Shown one piece after another: positions 11,057 to 32,651 of a stretch of 64,000 nt of DNA. The notes under the pieces were generated by a model. That model did no database searches. It saw nothing but the letters and a program-made list of their open reading frames with translations, and was not told where the DNA came from. Numbering within the stretch: the first letter of the stretch is position 1; each line of letters begins with the position of its first letter. Location of the stretch: NCBI GenBank assembly GCA_051294375.1, contig CM119263.1, positions 7,860,635-7,924,634 of the forward strand, given 5' to 3'. Source of the stretch: Paraspadella gotoi (taxonomy: Eukaryota; Chaetognatha). The position numbers and the translations under genes are program-made.

Positions 11057-13984
11057 CCACGATTTTCTCATACACCGATGAATCGGGAGTAAACGTATCC
11101 GTCGTCGTTGTCATCGTCGTCGACTCGAGTTGAACGATCTTCACTTTCTCCTCTTTTGTTTTTAGTTCTCCGCAACTCTGTTCGGCGGCGCCACCCCCGC
11201 TCGATCCTCTGGTCTTTTGTTGGTTTAAATTTTGATTCACGTCATCCAAGTTCGAACTCTTTTCTTCCGGTTGTAAGGGAGAATCATCGACGTCATCGAT
11301 TGTACTTTTGACGATCGGCGTCGGTGGTTGATGAATCTTCTCAACGTCTCGTTTTGATTGGTCGAGATCGAATCCCGATTCGTCGACGTCAGCGCTAATT
11401 CGATTCGGTCGAATTTCGAGGTAAACGTCGTTTGGATCGTCGATTCGATCGTCGCTTATCGATTCGACTCCAGCGATCGAGGGTAAGTTCCGTTCGATCC
11501 GAGATCCGAAGCCGGACGCGACGCTCGACTCGCTTCCGGCGAGATCGGCTCCCGCGTCACGGCCCGCTGTCAAGTTCGTATCCTTCGATGCATCTCCTTC
11601 GGCGCCTCGACCCGATTTATAATCCGCTTCCGACACTTTCGTCGAACTCAAGCGCGAGTCTCTCCCGTCGCTCATCGTCGAAATCTTTCTCGACAACGTC
11701 GTCGTCGTCGTCGTCTTCTTTTTGGCGAGCGACGCTCCTCGGGGATAAAAGGGAAAGACTTTGGCGGCGAGAAAGTCCGAGAAGCGGCGTTTGTAGAACG
11801 AGGGATTGGTGACGGAGATGGTCTTCTCATCGTAAAAGGTCGACTTCCAGGCGTGCTCCATCTTCTTGAACATCTTGTACCTAGAGTGAGGTTATATAGG
11901 ACCGTTTGAAGTATGCCGTATTAGTTATCCAAATTGTCCAAAGATCAGCAGGGCCGAATGACTCAAAAGGTCAGTTTTCACCTCAGGCATCGATGACTTA
12001 CCTTTGCAAGATGTCGATGATTCCCACGAAGAGCAGCAGCCTCTCTCCCTGAGCATTTCGCGCGGGAATCCCTCCCGTCAATTTAAGCATTTCCTCGTCG
12101 ACTTCAGTGAAGAGGTCGTAATCGGCGAACTCCTCGTCGTTGGCGATCACGTTTTGGACGACCTCGAAGGCGGTGAATCTAAAAGGAGGGGAATTTTGAA
12201 GCAGGCTAACTGTTTATGACAATTGTTTACAGTTAATAACAGTTAATATAGGTTCGATGGTTTAGTTAAGCTAAAAAATTATGCTACTTTTTATGTCAAA
12301 CCAACCGACAGTCTTTGAAAAATGGTGGCGAGCGGCGACAAAAAAAAGCTAGAATACAACATTGTTCAACAATTCAACAATGTTCACTGTTCACTGAACA
12401 GTTCAGTGTTCCGTCGATATACCTGTTGGTTCTTTTCGAGTTTTGCCTCAAAAACATCACTGACGCATCCGGTGAATCTCCTCCTCCCACCCCGACTCTT
12501 TCGTCGACGTCTCGCTCCTCACCCTCCAGACTTCTCACCGACTTCCTCGCCTCTTCCACCTTGTCCAGATTGTGTATCCCCAGTAGGAGCGAAAAGTCCA
12601 TGATGCCGAAGGACTCCAGCACGCGACAGTCCCGCTCCACCGTCTCAAGGATGGCCTTTCGGTAGGCGGCCCCGAGTTTGAGGCCTTTGGGGTGAATGGC
12701 GAGGAAGTCGAGGTCTTTTAAAGTTGGTCGGGACTTGCGCCGCTCTGCTTTGGAGGCCTTCCTCTTGAAAGTTGACCCTAACAAAAATAAGAAGTGATTA
12801 AATAACTTAATTAATCGATTAATTAAGTTCACTTATTTCTATTTACATTTTGAGATGTTCTGTGTGTTTGTTTTTTAAACAGTAGCGATACTGCATGATA
12901 AAACTTCATTGCATATTGTGCACATTGGACTCTGCAAACCTTTGAGATCGAATTTTTCGTGCATCTCCAGCGTCGAAGGAAGCAGATTGTTCATGACGAC
13001 GAATCGGATGTTCTTGTTGAGCGTCTGGTAGCAAAAGTGGCCAAAGAATTTGGGAAGGAGCGTGCGGGGATTCTGGACGAGGTTCATGTAGTAACCGGGC
13101 AAGAGTTTGAGGAGGAACTTGGCCTCTTTGGAGTCGACCGTTTTCACGATGAAGTCGTCGTCCGCGGAAAGGAAGAAGATGCTGCCGGAGGCGCCCGCGT
13201 TGGAAAGAGACTTCAACTCCGCGCCGCACAACGACATCAGGAAGTCGGCGGCGTTGAGGCCGAACGCCTCCCGGAAGAAACGAAATCCTGGCGGAGAAAA
13301 TATGAACTTTTAGATTGCCTAGAAACAAAAGGGAAATCCTAGTGGCAGAATTGAAAATCAATGTCTGATTGAAAAACTGCAAAAAAAAAAAAAAAAAAAA
13401 AAAACTTACAAATTCGTTTAACGAAAATTCTGCGGGTTATCGATTCAGATAACGAACCAATATTTGCTATTTTATTGCTCATCCGGGCTGCATTGTTCTC
13501 TGTTATAGCAATTGTCAAACTTATATTTTTGCACCACCCTGATTACCAATGACAAGTACCCATCTGCCCCCTTGGCCCCAAAAGAACTCAGCATTCCTGC
13601 ACCCCAACCAACATCACACTCCACGATCTCACCTTCCGGTGCATAGCACTCGAAGACAAAGTCGGAGCCGGAATGGGCGACGGTGCCGGGAGATCCGGCC
13701 GACGGGAATTGCTTAGACTCGACCACGTGAAAATCCTGAAAAATCAGTTAATTATTTTTTTAATACTCCAAAGTAGTTGTTATCATCGTCCTCGTCTGGA
13801 CCTGGTAGAGGACGTCGCCGACCGGCTTTGCCGAGATCTTGCCGACGAAGTGATGGAGACCCAACCGAAATCCGGCGGCGAGTTCGTCGGCTGGCGTTTT
13901 CTTGAAGGAGACGGTCCCGGCGCCGTCGACGCGAAGGTGTCCAACTTTCTGTTGTTTATCGTCTTTTTTACGACGAATCGACAT
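10830..13984 (-). CDS. PIP5K: Phosphatidylinositol-4-phosphate 5-kinase, type I
   Basis: Makes PI(4,5)P2 from PI4P at the plasma membrane. Six exons on the minus strand, in order: 13984-13802, 13735-13633, 13287-12940, 12777-12423, 12178-12002, 11880-10830, all in phase, 738 residues. Visible family motifs: [30 protein letters not shown]; the glycine-rich loop GASGSIFF and the following FIVK lysine; [83 protein letters not shown]; and the last kinase segment MEHAWKS...FYKRRF. PGYYMN, the DLKGST form and the MEHAWKS end favour type I over PIP4K. The 300-residue C-terminal tail is Asp/Ser-rich with a run of Asp near 11030-11060. The start is the only ATG before the conserved region; an upstream TAG closes the frame. 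Confidence 0.95.
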
Positions 13985-15071
13985 TGTCACGTCGTCTTTG
14001 GGGGGCGTGGCAGACGGGAGGGTGGTATTTGGTCGGGTCGCCGTCGATAAATGTTTGAAGGAGGCACCGAAGTGGAATTCGTAATGGCGATAACAAAGTT
14101 TCTCCGTTTGATTCCTTTGTTTGTGGAATTCGGACTAATCATCACAAGCGCTTATGTCTGCACTCTTAACCGATGCAAATTATCTAGTAATTTTATGAAA
14201 AATCGTTTTAAAGTTTAAAAACGTCGAAAGTAATGAATCTTTAGGTTATTTAAAAAAAAGGCGACCGCCCAGGCGTACGTTTTTTTTTATTTAAATTTCG
14301 CATTATTTGTTTGTTTTTTCGAGGGTTTTCATTTCAGAAATTTTAAGCGAACTCAATTTAATTAGTAGTGAGTAAATTCGTAACTCTAGCGACGTGAAAT
14401 TCGTGACAAAAACAGTCCAACTCGTTTCCCGATAAAGAAAAGAAAGAAGAAAAAAAAGAAAAGAAAAACATCCGACCTTTATTTTGTCTTCAATTTTTTT
14501 TTTCTTTTATTTTTTTTCATTATGAACGTTTAAATTTAAAAGAAAACTCGTCCATTCGAATCTGCTGGTCGGACGGAAACGAAGGCGCTGTCCTCTCCTC
14601 GCCAGTGAAACGGATTTCATTTGCCAGCAGCTCGTAACAATACAACCGAGGACCACGATAAAACAACAACAACAACAACATTAATCGGATATCGTGGTCG
14701 ATTTTGTTATCACGTGTCCTGTGAACCGCGGAGTGGCGTGATTGGTGAACCGATTCGCGTGACGGGATCCGTGGTTGTCGTCGTCGTCGGCGTCGTCGTC
14801 GTCGTCGTCGGCAGAGGTAAAATAACTCAAGTTGGAATCTGTTTGGTAAACATATATCTTAGGAAGATCGATAGTTGTTACTTTATAATGATCTAATATT
14901 TCATATTTCATATTTGTATTCTAATGAAAGATCAATGGTTGGTAGAATTTGTTGCGCATTGTTTATTTCAGAAAATAAATTATTTGCTTTTGTAAGGAGA
15001 GGATTTAGTCTTGTAGTTGTTGTGTTCGATCCCGATTTGAATGTCGACGCGATAGTGTCTCTCGAAAAGAG

Positions 15072-15167
<96 letters not shown>

Positions 15168-15714
15168 ATCAAAGAAAGAGGGAAAAATCTGGAAATGAAT
15201 CGAAGTTGGGTCTTTTGAGTCACCAAACTACTTTTGTTTTCCGGTTATAAAGTATATGTTTTTTTTTAGTCTAGAAAAAAATTATTAATTAAGATCATTA
15301 GCCAATTCAACTCTCTCTAAAACTTGGCCAAATTGCGGAACTCTAGGGTGCGGTAGATAAACAGTACTTGAGACAGTAACGGAGAGAAAAGTCCCATTAC
15401 TGCAGAATTGAATTAAGTCTGTTCAGGGGAATTTATGTTCGAAACGGTTGGGGGGCCTCAAAGGAAAACTTGGGGCGCATAATCCGCGGCGTTCCTTGAA
15501 TTTCAAATTGATTTACGTTTCCCGACTTTTTTTTATTCTTGTCCTATCAATTAATCCTTATTCTTTAAGCCTTAGTAAGTATTAACGTTTATTTACCTCA
15601 CGACTATATTTAATTTTCGTTTAGCCTTTTGAAATAAATTCATTCTATACCAACTAAAAATTAAAATACCGAAAAACCAATCGAGATTTTGAAATCTCGA
15701 ATTCTGATTTCGCG
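13985..15714. other. Divergent intergenic region, PIP5K / tetraspanin
   Basis: Likely holds both promoters. It contains GTC/GAC trinucleotide runs near 14770-14810 and the long GA run at 15073-15166. No further coding exon is supported. Confidence 0.5.
15073..15166. repeat. (GA)n microsatellite
   Basis: About 47 uninterrupted AG units upstream of the tetraspanin gene. Confidence 0.97.
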
Positions 15715-16478
15715 ATGCGATGGCCCCCAGGAAAACCGAACTCAATGGGACATCGGGACCCAAGCGATCGACGACCTGAGACATCGGAAATGAACGACGA
15801 GGGCGATGACAACGACGAGGACGATGACAACGAGGGCGATGACAACGACGAGGTCAATGACGACGACGAGGTTCGTCCAAACATCGACAACAACAACGAC
15901 AGAGACGAAAAGAGCGACTCGGTCCGAGACAAGAACAACAACAACCCCGAGCCGGATAAAAACAACGAAGAGCGCCGAGAAAAGCGCCGCAAATTACAGG
16001 CGAATTATGACGACAAAAGACGTCGAAACGCGGAGCGGCGCCGCAACGCCGAGGCGTCGTTGTCGTCGTCGTCGATCGACGACGAAAACAGCGAAAACAA
16101 ATCGACTCATTATTTGAAGAAAAACTCATTTCTCTCGTGGCGTTCGCAAGACTCGGACGAATACGCTTTCGGCGCTTATAACAGCAAAGGCTCCGACGAC
16201 GGCGCCGGAAAAAGCGCCGGAAAACGCGCCGGGAAGGAGAAAGATGGGAGTCGTTTAAGAAAAAGTCCCCGCAAAGAAAAGGATGGGAGTCGTTTAAGGA
16301 AGGAAGAGGAAGTGAGTCGTGCGCCGAGAGTCACAGGGAAAAGCGGGAACAAGGGAGAAGGAGAAAGCGGAGGCGACGAAGGAGAAGCTGGACAAGAGGA
16401 CGCCGTCACGGAAGTCGGTTCGTTTAGTTTTTTAGTGAGAAACTGAGAATAATGTTTATATAATAATGCTATTTATTC

Positions 16479-16559
<81 letters not shown>

Positions 16560-19268
16560 TTTATTATGTAACTTTTTTTCTCAGTTATTGACCGTTCTAT
16601 GAGATTAATACCACTAATATAATCATTTTTCATTCATTCAATAAAAAGACAGGCCTCCATCCCTTTTACAAGTTAATAACATAGCATTACCCTACAAACT
16701 GTCAACCAAGCCTCTCTTTCTTACATTGTTTATTTCAACTATTGAAATTGTAGTAGATCGGAGTATACCAAATTGAATCGAAATACAAGGAGCTGACTGT
16801 TATGAAATGGACAATTTTTTACTGCTGGCGAAAATAATTTTTCTCTCTCGAAAGAACCCGAAGAACTCCCCAAGCAGAAAATCCGAGTGCGAATGGAAAG
16901 ACCCAAAGTCGTCGTTGAAAAAAAGACACAGGCAAGCAGGCCATTAGTGACCTCGGAAAAAAAAAAGCTAAATTAATCAGGCGAGCAGGCCTTGTAAGCA
17001 ATGTTAAGGCAAAAGTAATCTTGAGAGACGAGCGAGCCAAAGTTTAAACGAATTCGGGAGTCGCGATATAAAATAATAAGAACGGAAATTCAAATGTTGT
17101 GTTGCGCCGAAGTGATTTTGTTATCCCGTTTAACGTAAGTGGGACAGACCGACGGACAGACATACCGACCGACCAACAGACCGACCGAAACGTGATTTAT
17201 AAAATTGCCATGCGAGTACTCGCGGCGCAACTAATAAATATTAAGGTCGTAATTTGGAATCTTATCGGTGAAATAGTTAAATTGAGTGAACAAAAGACCC
17301 AAATTCAAAATTACAATTACAAAGTCAACGAAAGCTGTAATTAACTAAAAACATCCTTTTTTAAAAAAAAAATATCCCAATTCAGAATTACCGAAAACGA
17401 CGGACGAGGCGGAAGAACAATTGCTGTAACTGCTACTACTTCTACCGACTGAAGGAGTGGCGAATTCCGCGACACTTTTATTATCTCATGGTCTTTTTCA
17501 TCGTTTTTAACGTTTTTATAATCGTCTTCGCCGTCATATTTCTTCTCGACATTTACGTCATAGAGAGAAAGTGAGCTGGAGATCGATTGTCTGAGTTCGA
17601 GCCTTTCTCTCTTTTACTTCATTTTTCTTTGTCACTCTCTCTCTCTCTTTATTACTTTTTTGTTTTGTTTTTTTTTTGCTCGTTCCTTCGTTATTTAATT
17701 CATTCATTGATTCATTAAATCATTCGTTGATTTAGGTCCTTCGCAAAGACCTTTTACGACAGCATCTTGAATCACGACACGTTGAAAACGGTTCCCGGCA
17801 AATATCAGCAACTCACTGAAATTCGAATGAAGAATTATTACGCTTATTACATTTTGATCAGTGCGTTAATGACTAAGTCTTTTATCTAACTTTTGTTATA
17901 TTTATAATCATGATCCAAAATTTAGGCGTGACTTCTATCGTTTTAGCCATCATCGGATTTCTATGCATCACTCACACGCGGATCGCTTACATGTCGTGAG
18001 TGTCACCCGGGTTTTTTTTTACTTTTCTTTTCTTTTCTTTTCTTTTCTTTTCTTTTCTTTTCTTTTCTTCTCTTTTCGTTTCTTTTCGTTTCTTTTCTTT
18101 TTTTTTTGCTTTTCTTTTCTTTTATTTTCTCTTTTTCTATTTTCTTTTTTCTTTTTCTAATCCTTTTCATTTCCTTTCTCTTTTTCCTTTTTCACAGCTA
18201 CTGCTTCATGGCGGCGATTCAGATCGTTCTGCTGCTGATGGAATTAATCCTCAACATTGATCGAGTTTATCAAGAGCAGATCGTCGAGGTGATTCGTGAT
18301 TGATGTGAAGAGAGTGATGGAGTGACTCATACAAAATCGTGCAAATTGTTTTGATTCAGTTGATTTCAGGATCATTATATTTGTGGAAGTAAAATCCACC
18401 AACCGGCCATTGGTGCAGGAGGCAAGTCATTCGCCTCCCAACCCAAAAGTCCGGGGTTCTACCCCGGTGGTCGCCTAGCAGTTAAGAGGGACGGGGGGCT
18501 TAACCCGCCTGTAACACGGTGTTACAGCCTGATCCGAAGCTCAGGGACTGCTTATAACAATAATTACTGTCTCTTCAGTACGTACATTTATCTATACTTC
18601 CCAATCCCGAAACCCTCAGAGCTTTTTGTTCGAGCTCTTCCTTCAGTTCAAAGAGGAAAACCAAGATTTCGTGACTTACCTTCAAAATCGATTCAAATGT
18701 TGCGCCGTTCACGATTCCATGGACTACGTCTGTCGAGGTGAGCGCTGAGGGTAAGCGATTTGGTAAGGAGCAGCGAATGAGTGAAAAGAAGATTTCTGCA
18801 GGAATTTGGGACGGGAAGTGCAACGAGGACAAATACTTTCTGGCCTGCGACAAAAAGCCAAAGCTGGAAACCGTGACGGAGCGGAACAGGAGGATGCCCG
18901 TTATGAAGAAGCCCCAGTGAGGAGTGAATGTGTGAAAACGTGCAAGTTCAATAGTGAATATATTGAATATTACGATTACATTTAAGGAGATATGAAAGCT
19001 TATTGAGAAAACAATTTCACGCTTTGATTATGATCACGAATAGAAATTTTTAATAGCGTTCTTTCCCGGTTTTGCGAACAGCGACGCCTATGCGGAATAC
19101 TGGAGCGTCGTTCGCGGTTGCTTCAACCAGATATTCCCCGTCTGGTACAAAATCTGGAACGACACCATGTCCCTTTGGCTCCTCTGCTTTCTCATCATCA
19201 CAATAAGCATGTAGATCACGATATCTCGGGAGGGGATAAATAACGATGTTTGCTAAAATCTCATCTCT

Positions 19269-19340
<72 letters not shown>

Positions 19341-19342
19341 TT

Positions 19343-19417
<75 letters not shown>

Positions 19418-20659
19418 CTTACAGTTGCGTTCATGATTGCGTTAATAGCGAACCTCGAGTGGAAAATCTTGTCGCCTGAAGTCCGTGAGTAGATTATTTG
19501 AGAGGAACACGAATGACTTTATGGCGATTAACTAATACTAGGCTTAGTTATTTCGTCTCAATTGAAATAGGATTTTTGTTTCGGTAGCTCTGTACGTTTA
19601 CATGAGACAACACTGGAGGAAAAACCCTGTACATCCACCAAAGGGAGAACAGACGTCGCAGATGCGAACGTGAGAAAAAGAGATACATTATACAGGGAGG
19701 TCCGACTCTTTCCGGAAAAAAATCAACTTACAGCTCGGGAATTTTTCCGCCACTTTTCTAAGCCAAATTTTCTAAATTAAAATGAAATAAAATGAAATTG
19801 AAAAGGCATACAAAAAGGAAAGTTAAATCTGGGAGAGATAAATAGAAATACAGGCATTGGACGGAGCAATAGAGTGGAGATCTCGGGAACAAAAATTGTA
19901 TATAAGTGAACAAACAAGGATATTGAAACGTAAGATATTATTTTGCTCATATTATTGGGGGAACAATATCATAAAATACAATAAATTTATAGCAGTATCT
20001 TTATAAAATAGAAAATTTAAAAGAAAAATTTTAGGGAATATTTATTACCGATTCTGATTCTTCCTAAAAAGTTGGATCAAAAATATAAAAAATGTTATAA
20101 CTTATAAAAAATTCTCCACTTTTTCAGTCTCAGTCGTAGAAACTATTTGTGTATGATGAATCGTTTCACTCAGTTTTTGCAGTTTTAACCTAAAATTATC
20201 ATAAACATATTTTACAAAAGTTCCTTTTTGGCGAAAACGAAACTTTTTAAAATTAAAAAAAAAAATTTTTTTGAAATTTTATGATTTTATAAGAATATTA
20301 CTATAAAGAAAATTCAATTTACTTGTTACTTGTTTACAAATGTTTTTTGAAAAGGGCTCAATTATTGTTTAATACACATACAAAGGCAGCAAAAAACATT
20401 GTTCAATCACTCAATCTTTTTATCTCTCCACCCAACTGAGTAAGATCATTAAATGGTCCTCAGTCTCTACTTCCACTTATTCCTCCGTTCTCCCTCCGAA
20501 CCCCCACACCACCAACACCCCAGTCCCAAAGAGGCCCCAGATGGAGCCCGTCCGTCCCGCGCCGTCTCGAAGCGGAGCTCCACCTTCCGGACGGCGACGT
20601 TCGACGACACTTCCTTCGATCCTCAGAAGAGTCGAAAGATCGGGAGTCTGGAGGAGTAA
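15715..20659 (+). CDS. Divergent tetraspanin with long charged N-terminus
   Basis: Eleven exons: 15715-16413, 17386-17570, 17736-17860, 17926-17995, 18198-18288, 18620-18737, 18802-18916, 19082-19206, 19425-19484, 19588-19669, 20524-20659; 601 residues. Four membrane segments at about 264-287, 329-352, 361-378 and 499-521 give the tetraspanin layout. A long loop between the third and fourth carries C417-C418 (CCA in place of CCG), then C428, C436, C445 and C481, as in the large extracellular loop. A CC/NC cysteine cluster before TM1 could be palmitoylated. Residues 1-233 are acidic then Lys/Arg-rich, with a repeated KEKDGSRLRK unit; ordinary tetraspanins lack this. Exon 1 is joined by phase and position only. 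Intron 8 must use a GC donor to stay in frame. The last acceptor could also be at 20463/20464, in the same phase. The family call is good, the subfamily unknown. Confidence 0.65.
16480..16558. repeat. (ATT)n microsatellite
   Basis: About 25 ATT units at the start of tetraspanin intron 1. Confidence 0.95.
17130..17190. repeat. GACC/GACA tetranucleotide cluster
   Basis: Degenerate gaccgacggacagac units in tetraspanin intron 1. A similar cluster, also preceded by gtgggac-like sequence, occurs at 31063-31092, so both may mark one dispersed repeat. Confidence 0.5.
18018..18110. repeat. (TTTTC)n microsatellite
   Basis: A pentanucleotide run immediately after the donor of tetraspanin intron 4, forming most of that intron's pyrimidine content. 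Confidence 0.9.
18390..18578 (+). mobile_element. tRNA-derived SINE, copy A
   Basis: In tetraspanin intron 5. The 5' part is tRNA-like: A-box-like ttggtgcaggagg and B box gggttctacccc. It closely matches the copy at 32429-32651 through taaaatccaccaacc, gccattggtgc, ttaagagggacgggg, cttaacccgcctgtaaca and the common end ttactgtctcttca. Two copies sharing ends define a family in this genome. Confidence 0.8.
19207..19424 (+). other. GC-AG intron (tetraspanin intron 8)
   Basis: The intron begins GCATGT and ends ACAG. A GT donor three bases further on (at|gtagat) would shift the frame of exon 9 into a stop. The GC donor restores a continuous fourth membrane helix. The TTTC microsatellite fills most of the intron. 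Confidence 0.65.
19268..19420. repeat. (TTTC)n microsatellite
   Basis: About 150 bases of CT then TTTC repeats running directly into the 3' splice site, so the repeat doubles as the polypyrimidine tract of exon 9. Confidence 0.95.
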
Positions 20660-20770
20660 GAGTTCGTCATCAATCGGTACCGGGATTTCACCGTCAACCG
20701 GAATTTGGAAGTCGAGAGGCTGATGAAAGAGCAAGAAGGTTCGCCGTCGCCCAAGGATTTGAGCGGGTGA
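20657..20770 (+). other. In-frame extension after the tetraspanin TAA
   Basis: After TAA at 20657-20659 the same frame stays open for 36 codons to TGA at 20768-20770. It reads like coding sequence (E-F-V-I-N-R-Y-R-D-F, then L-E-V-E-R-L-M-K-E-Q-E-G). A donor-like GTAAGA overlaps the stop codon. Readthrough, a recent nonsense change, or an alternative splice are all possible. Confidence 0.4.
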
Positions 20771-21795
20771 TTTGAAAATTTGATGTTAAAATACGTTGAA
20801 TTTGTCAATTGTATATTCTAAAATAGACGTATTTTCGTAAAAATATATTTTTTAATTTTTTTTATTAGGATATCTTAGGCTTTTGCTTGAGCTTCGTCTA
20901 CATGGAGGTCCAGCTCTTATAGGACTAAGATTAAAAATTCGTTTGGATGGGTAAATAAAATAATTATTATAATTATTATTATATATATGTAAAAAATTGT
21001 AAAGATTACATAATCCATATTTATTTTTGACCTTCTCAAAGTGTGTATAAAAGGCGGCATATGCTTTTGTGACCGCGCCCGTTATTTCTGCTGACAGAAA
21101 GACGACAGTTCTGGAGGGTCATTCTGCATCTCTATCCTACATTTTCGAGCTGTAAGCGCTTAAAGTTAGTCCCAACAGACCTGGACCTCCCTGTAAATTA
21201 ATCTCGGTAGCTACTGTCCGAAGTTCTGCAGCCGTAAATACGTTAGACTTTCACGTTCCTTTTTCATTATTAAAAAAGAATATACAAGCAAGACTATATT
21301 TGCACCTAGTCCTCGCTAAAAAAGATATTCTTTGGTTCTAAAAATTGATTTATTTTCAACTAATTTACTAATATATTGACAAAAGGTTGATTTTTTTATG
21401 ATTGGATAGGAAAAGTTTTTTAATTTAAAAAAAATAATAAATATAAATTTACATTGATTATCAGTTTTACGGGGCATTCTACGAATTGACAGTCGCAGAG
21501 TTAAGTATATAATGTTATTGAGTAAAACTGAGGCAAATTAGTACATCTTGACAAACTTAAAATAACATAATTAGTTTCTCAAGATTTATTAACTGTTTAT
21601 TGTTACTGTAGTAATTGCAATCACAGTTTATAGTTGAACATGAAGATAATATTACTTAAGTTATTCTCTTTTTGAGTATCTTTGGCTCAAATACCAATTA
21701 AATATATGTTACAGCGGAGAGCATTGGTGAATGTAAGCCATTGCACGAGTTCGAATGAGTTACAATAAAGATTAGACAAACAACGACATCCGTCC
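20771..21795. other. Convergent intergenic region
   Basis: A/T-rich sequence between the 3' ends of the tetraspanin and the large minus-strand gene. No gene seen. Confidence 0.5.
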
Positions 21796-30211
<8,416 letters not shown>

Positions 30212-30762
30212 CTCGATGTGAATGTTCTAATTTTATATTTTCGAAAAGTGTAGTATTAAATTTACTAAAAAGAGTAAAATTAAACTTGCAGACAAAGAGT
30301 TTTGTAGATTCAAAAAGATTCCTACAGACTGTTTTCAGAGGTGGTCAAGTAAAATGAGCATTGAGCAATAATTTAAAAACAAGTTTAAGCAAACATTGTC
30401 GGATCTGCCCACGATCATTAGCGGTAATTAAATAATAAATTAATTAATTATGCATTATATATTATATTACTTTTCCTCATGATCCGTTTTTTGTTTTTTT
30501 TTGGTCTGACCACGATGATGGCGACAACAATAATGCCGATAACGATTGACTTGAGTGATTGATTTATTGTTAGATTAAATAATTAATTAATAGATAAATA
30601 AATTGATTGATTGAACAATTAATTAATAGATAAATAAATTGATTGATTGATTAATTAATTGACTAATTAACTAATTAATTATTTGATTAATTAATACATC
30701 TTGTATTTACATTTAATCTAAAAAGAAAAAAAAGCATAATCAATTAGTGAAACAGGTTTTTT

Positions 30763-31045
30763 GTTTATTCCATTTAAACTCATTTCCACTAAGACGATTA
30801 CAACGAAACTTGATTTCCAGCTTAATCACACACTTTCCTACCCACATACAAAATTTCAAGTCACTCGCCCTATCTACTTTGAATAGTAAAGTATATTTTT
30901 TTGGTTTTTTTTCCATTTAAACTCATTTCCACTCGCACGATTCCATCGAAACTTCATAAGTTCATATCCAGCTCAATCACACACTTTCCTACCCACACAC
31001 AAAATTTCATTCGAATCCATCCATCCAATCACGAGCAATTGGAGT
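30763..31045. repeat. Tandemly duplicated dispersed-repeat segment
   Basis: A unit of about 130 bases occurs twice: tccatttaaactcatttcca, then acgattnnancgaaact, then aatcacacactttcctaccc and acaaaatttca. The units start near 30768 and 30912. The second runs into the (GGAC)n cluster at 31063-31092. Confidence 0.65.
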
Positions 31046-32428
31046 TTTTTGCTAAGGTGGGACGCCCGGACAGACGGACGGACGGACGGACATCGGTTTT
31101 TTTTGTATAATTTATCATAATTCGATATTCTGACATGATATAAGTGAATGCCCGACAAGATTGAGGGGGCGGACCGATGGACCGACAAAGTGACTTATAG
31201 AGTCGGGATCTGCTGATAAGCAAATCCGACTAAAAAACAAAACACAGGCAATCGTTGATTTTCGCAATGCAACGACTCGTCAGTTTCACAAATTGGCAAT
31301 GTATTTGCTTAATTTAGCTGTACTACTTGACCACGAATGAGCAGGTAAATATTGATAATTTTGAGTTTACGAAAATTGAAGAAAAGGATAGAGAATTTTT
31401 CTTTTCCGGTCAGACGATTGAAAGCGACTTAATGTTTTCAAGGAGACGATTATTAAACGATTCTAGTTCAAGATATGAGATGTCGTGCGTCGTTTTCCTC
31501 TCAAACAACGTAACCAAAAAATAACAATTAACTTTTTCTTTTTGTAATAAAGTTTGTAGAAAATAGCTAAAGAAGTAATTGGGAAAAATTGTTACAAATT
31601 TCGGATCGAAAGATTTTACCTGGAAACGGAAAGCGCGCTAAAGTTTTTGGTAGTCTTCATAAAAAATGATATTGTAGATATTGTAGTTAAATGCAATTTT
31701 TATTTCAGTTTCTAATATAACGATTCCTAAAATCGGTCGTGGGATTATTTTTATTAATTTAACATCGTCTCAACCCTTGTTTCTGAATCCATTTGGGTTC
31801 CGAACTCGATGCATAATCTAAAGTAAATGGGTTAATACCAGATCCGGGATTTCCGATCGCGTTAAAATCCGTCTTTGACTGGGACCATAAATAATGAGAA
31901 GGGAATAGAATCGAATTGAAACACAGGAAATTAATATGGTTTTGGGCGATGGTTATTACGTGACCAGCAACTCCTTCATATCTTTGTTCAAGTTCATTAA
32001 AATAAGTCGGAAAAATAAAAGATAATAATTGCTATTCGGGTGGTTCCTGATTTTGTTTAAATAATCAGAATGAATTATCGAAAGAAGTGCTTGAAAGTTT
32101 ATTTACTCATTTACTCTTTTACAACGTTAAAGTTTATGGTGTATCCAGGGTAACCGTCTGAGAATCAGATGGTCTTATGTTTTTTCTAGAATTTATAAAA
32201 ATCGTCGTCGTTGTTGTTGTTAAATCTTAATTTTTAACTTTGGTTGATTTTATGTCTACTCGTAACTTTCTTCTTAAAAGCAAAAGCTTTTATTATGATT
32301 AAAGTTTTAAGTGATAATAAAATTTGTACGAGTCAGAGTCGACAGTATGTAGTATGTACCGATTTATGCCCAAATATGTTACTAGAGAATTTCTCGTGTT
32401 TTTTAAAACTTTATCCATTATGGTGGAC

Positions 32429-32651
32429 TAAAATCCACCAACCGTTCATCAGCGGCCATTGGTGCCGGAGGCAAGTCATTCGCCTCCCAACCCAAAGCTC
32501 CGGAGTTCTAGCCCGGTGGCCGCCTCGCAGTTAAGAGGGACGGGGCGCTTAACCCGCCTGTAACATGGTGTTACAGCCTGCTCCGAAGCAAAGGGACTGC
32601 TTATATTGAATGGTTCTGTCACTAACATATAACAATTATTACTGTCTCTTC
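32429..32651 (+). mobile_element. tRNA-derived SINE, copy B
   Basis: Same family as 18390-18578, including the shared start (taaaatccaccaacc) and end (ttactgtctcttca). The B box is decayed to gagttctagccc, and it carries an extra ttcatcagcgg near the 5' end plus about 20 extra bases near the 3' end. It lies about 0.9 kb before DRC10. Confidence 0.8.

Noticed and set aside
30500-30720. A possible CRISPR-like spaced repeat
   Set aside because: It is a drifting ATTG/ATTA tetranucleotide repeat without constant spacers, in a eukaryotic genome.
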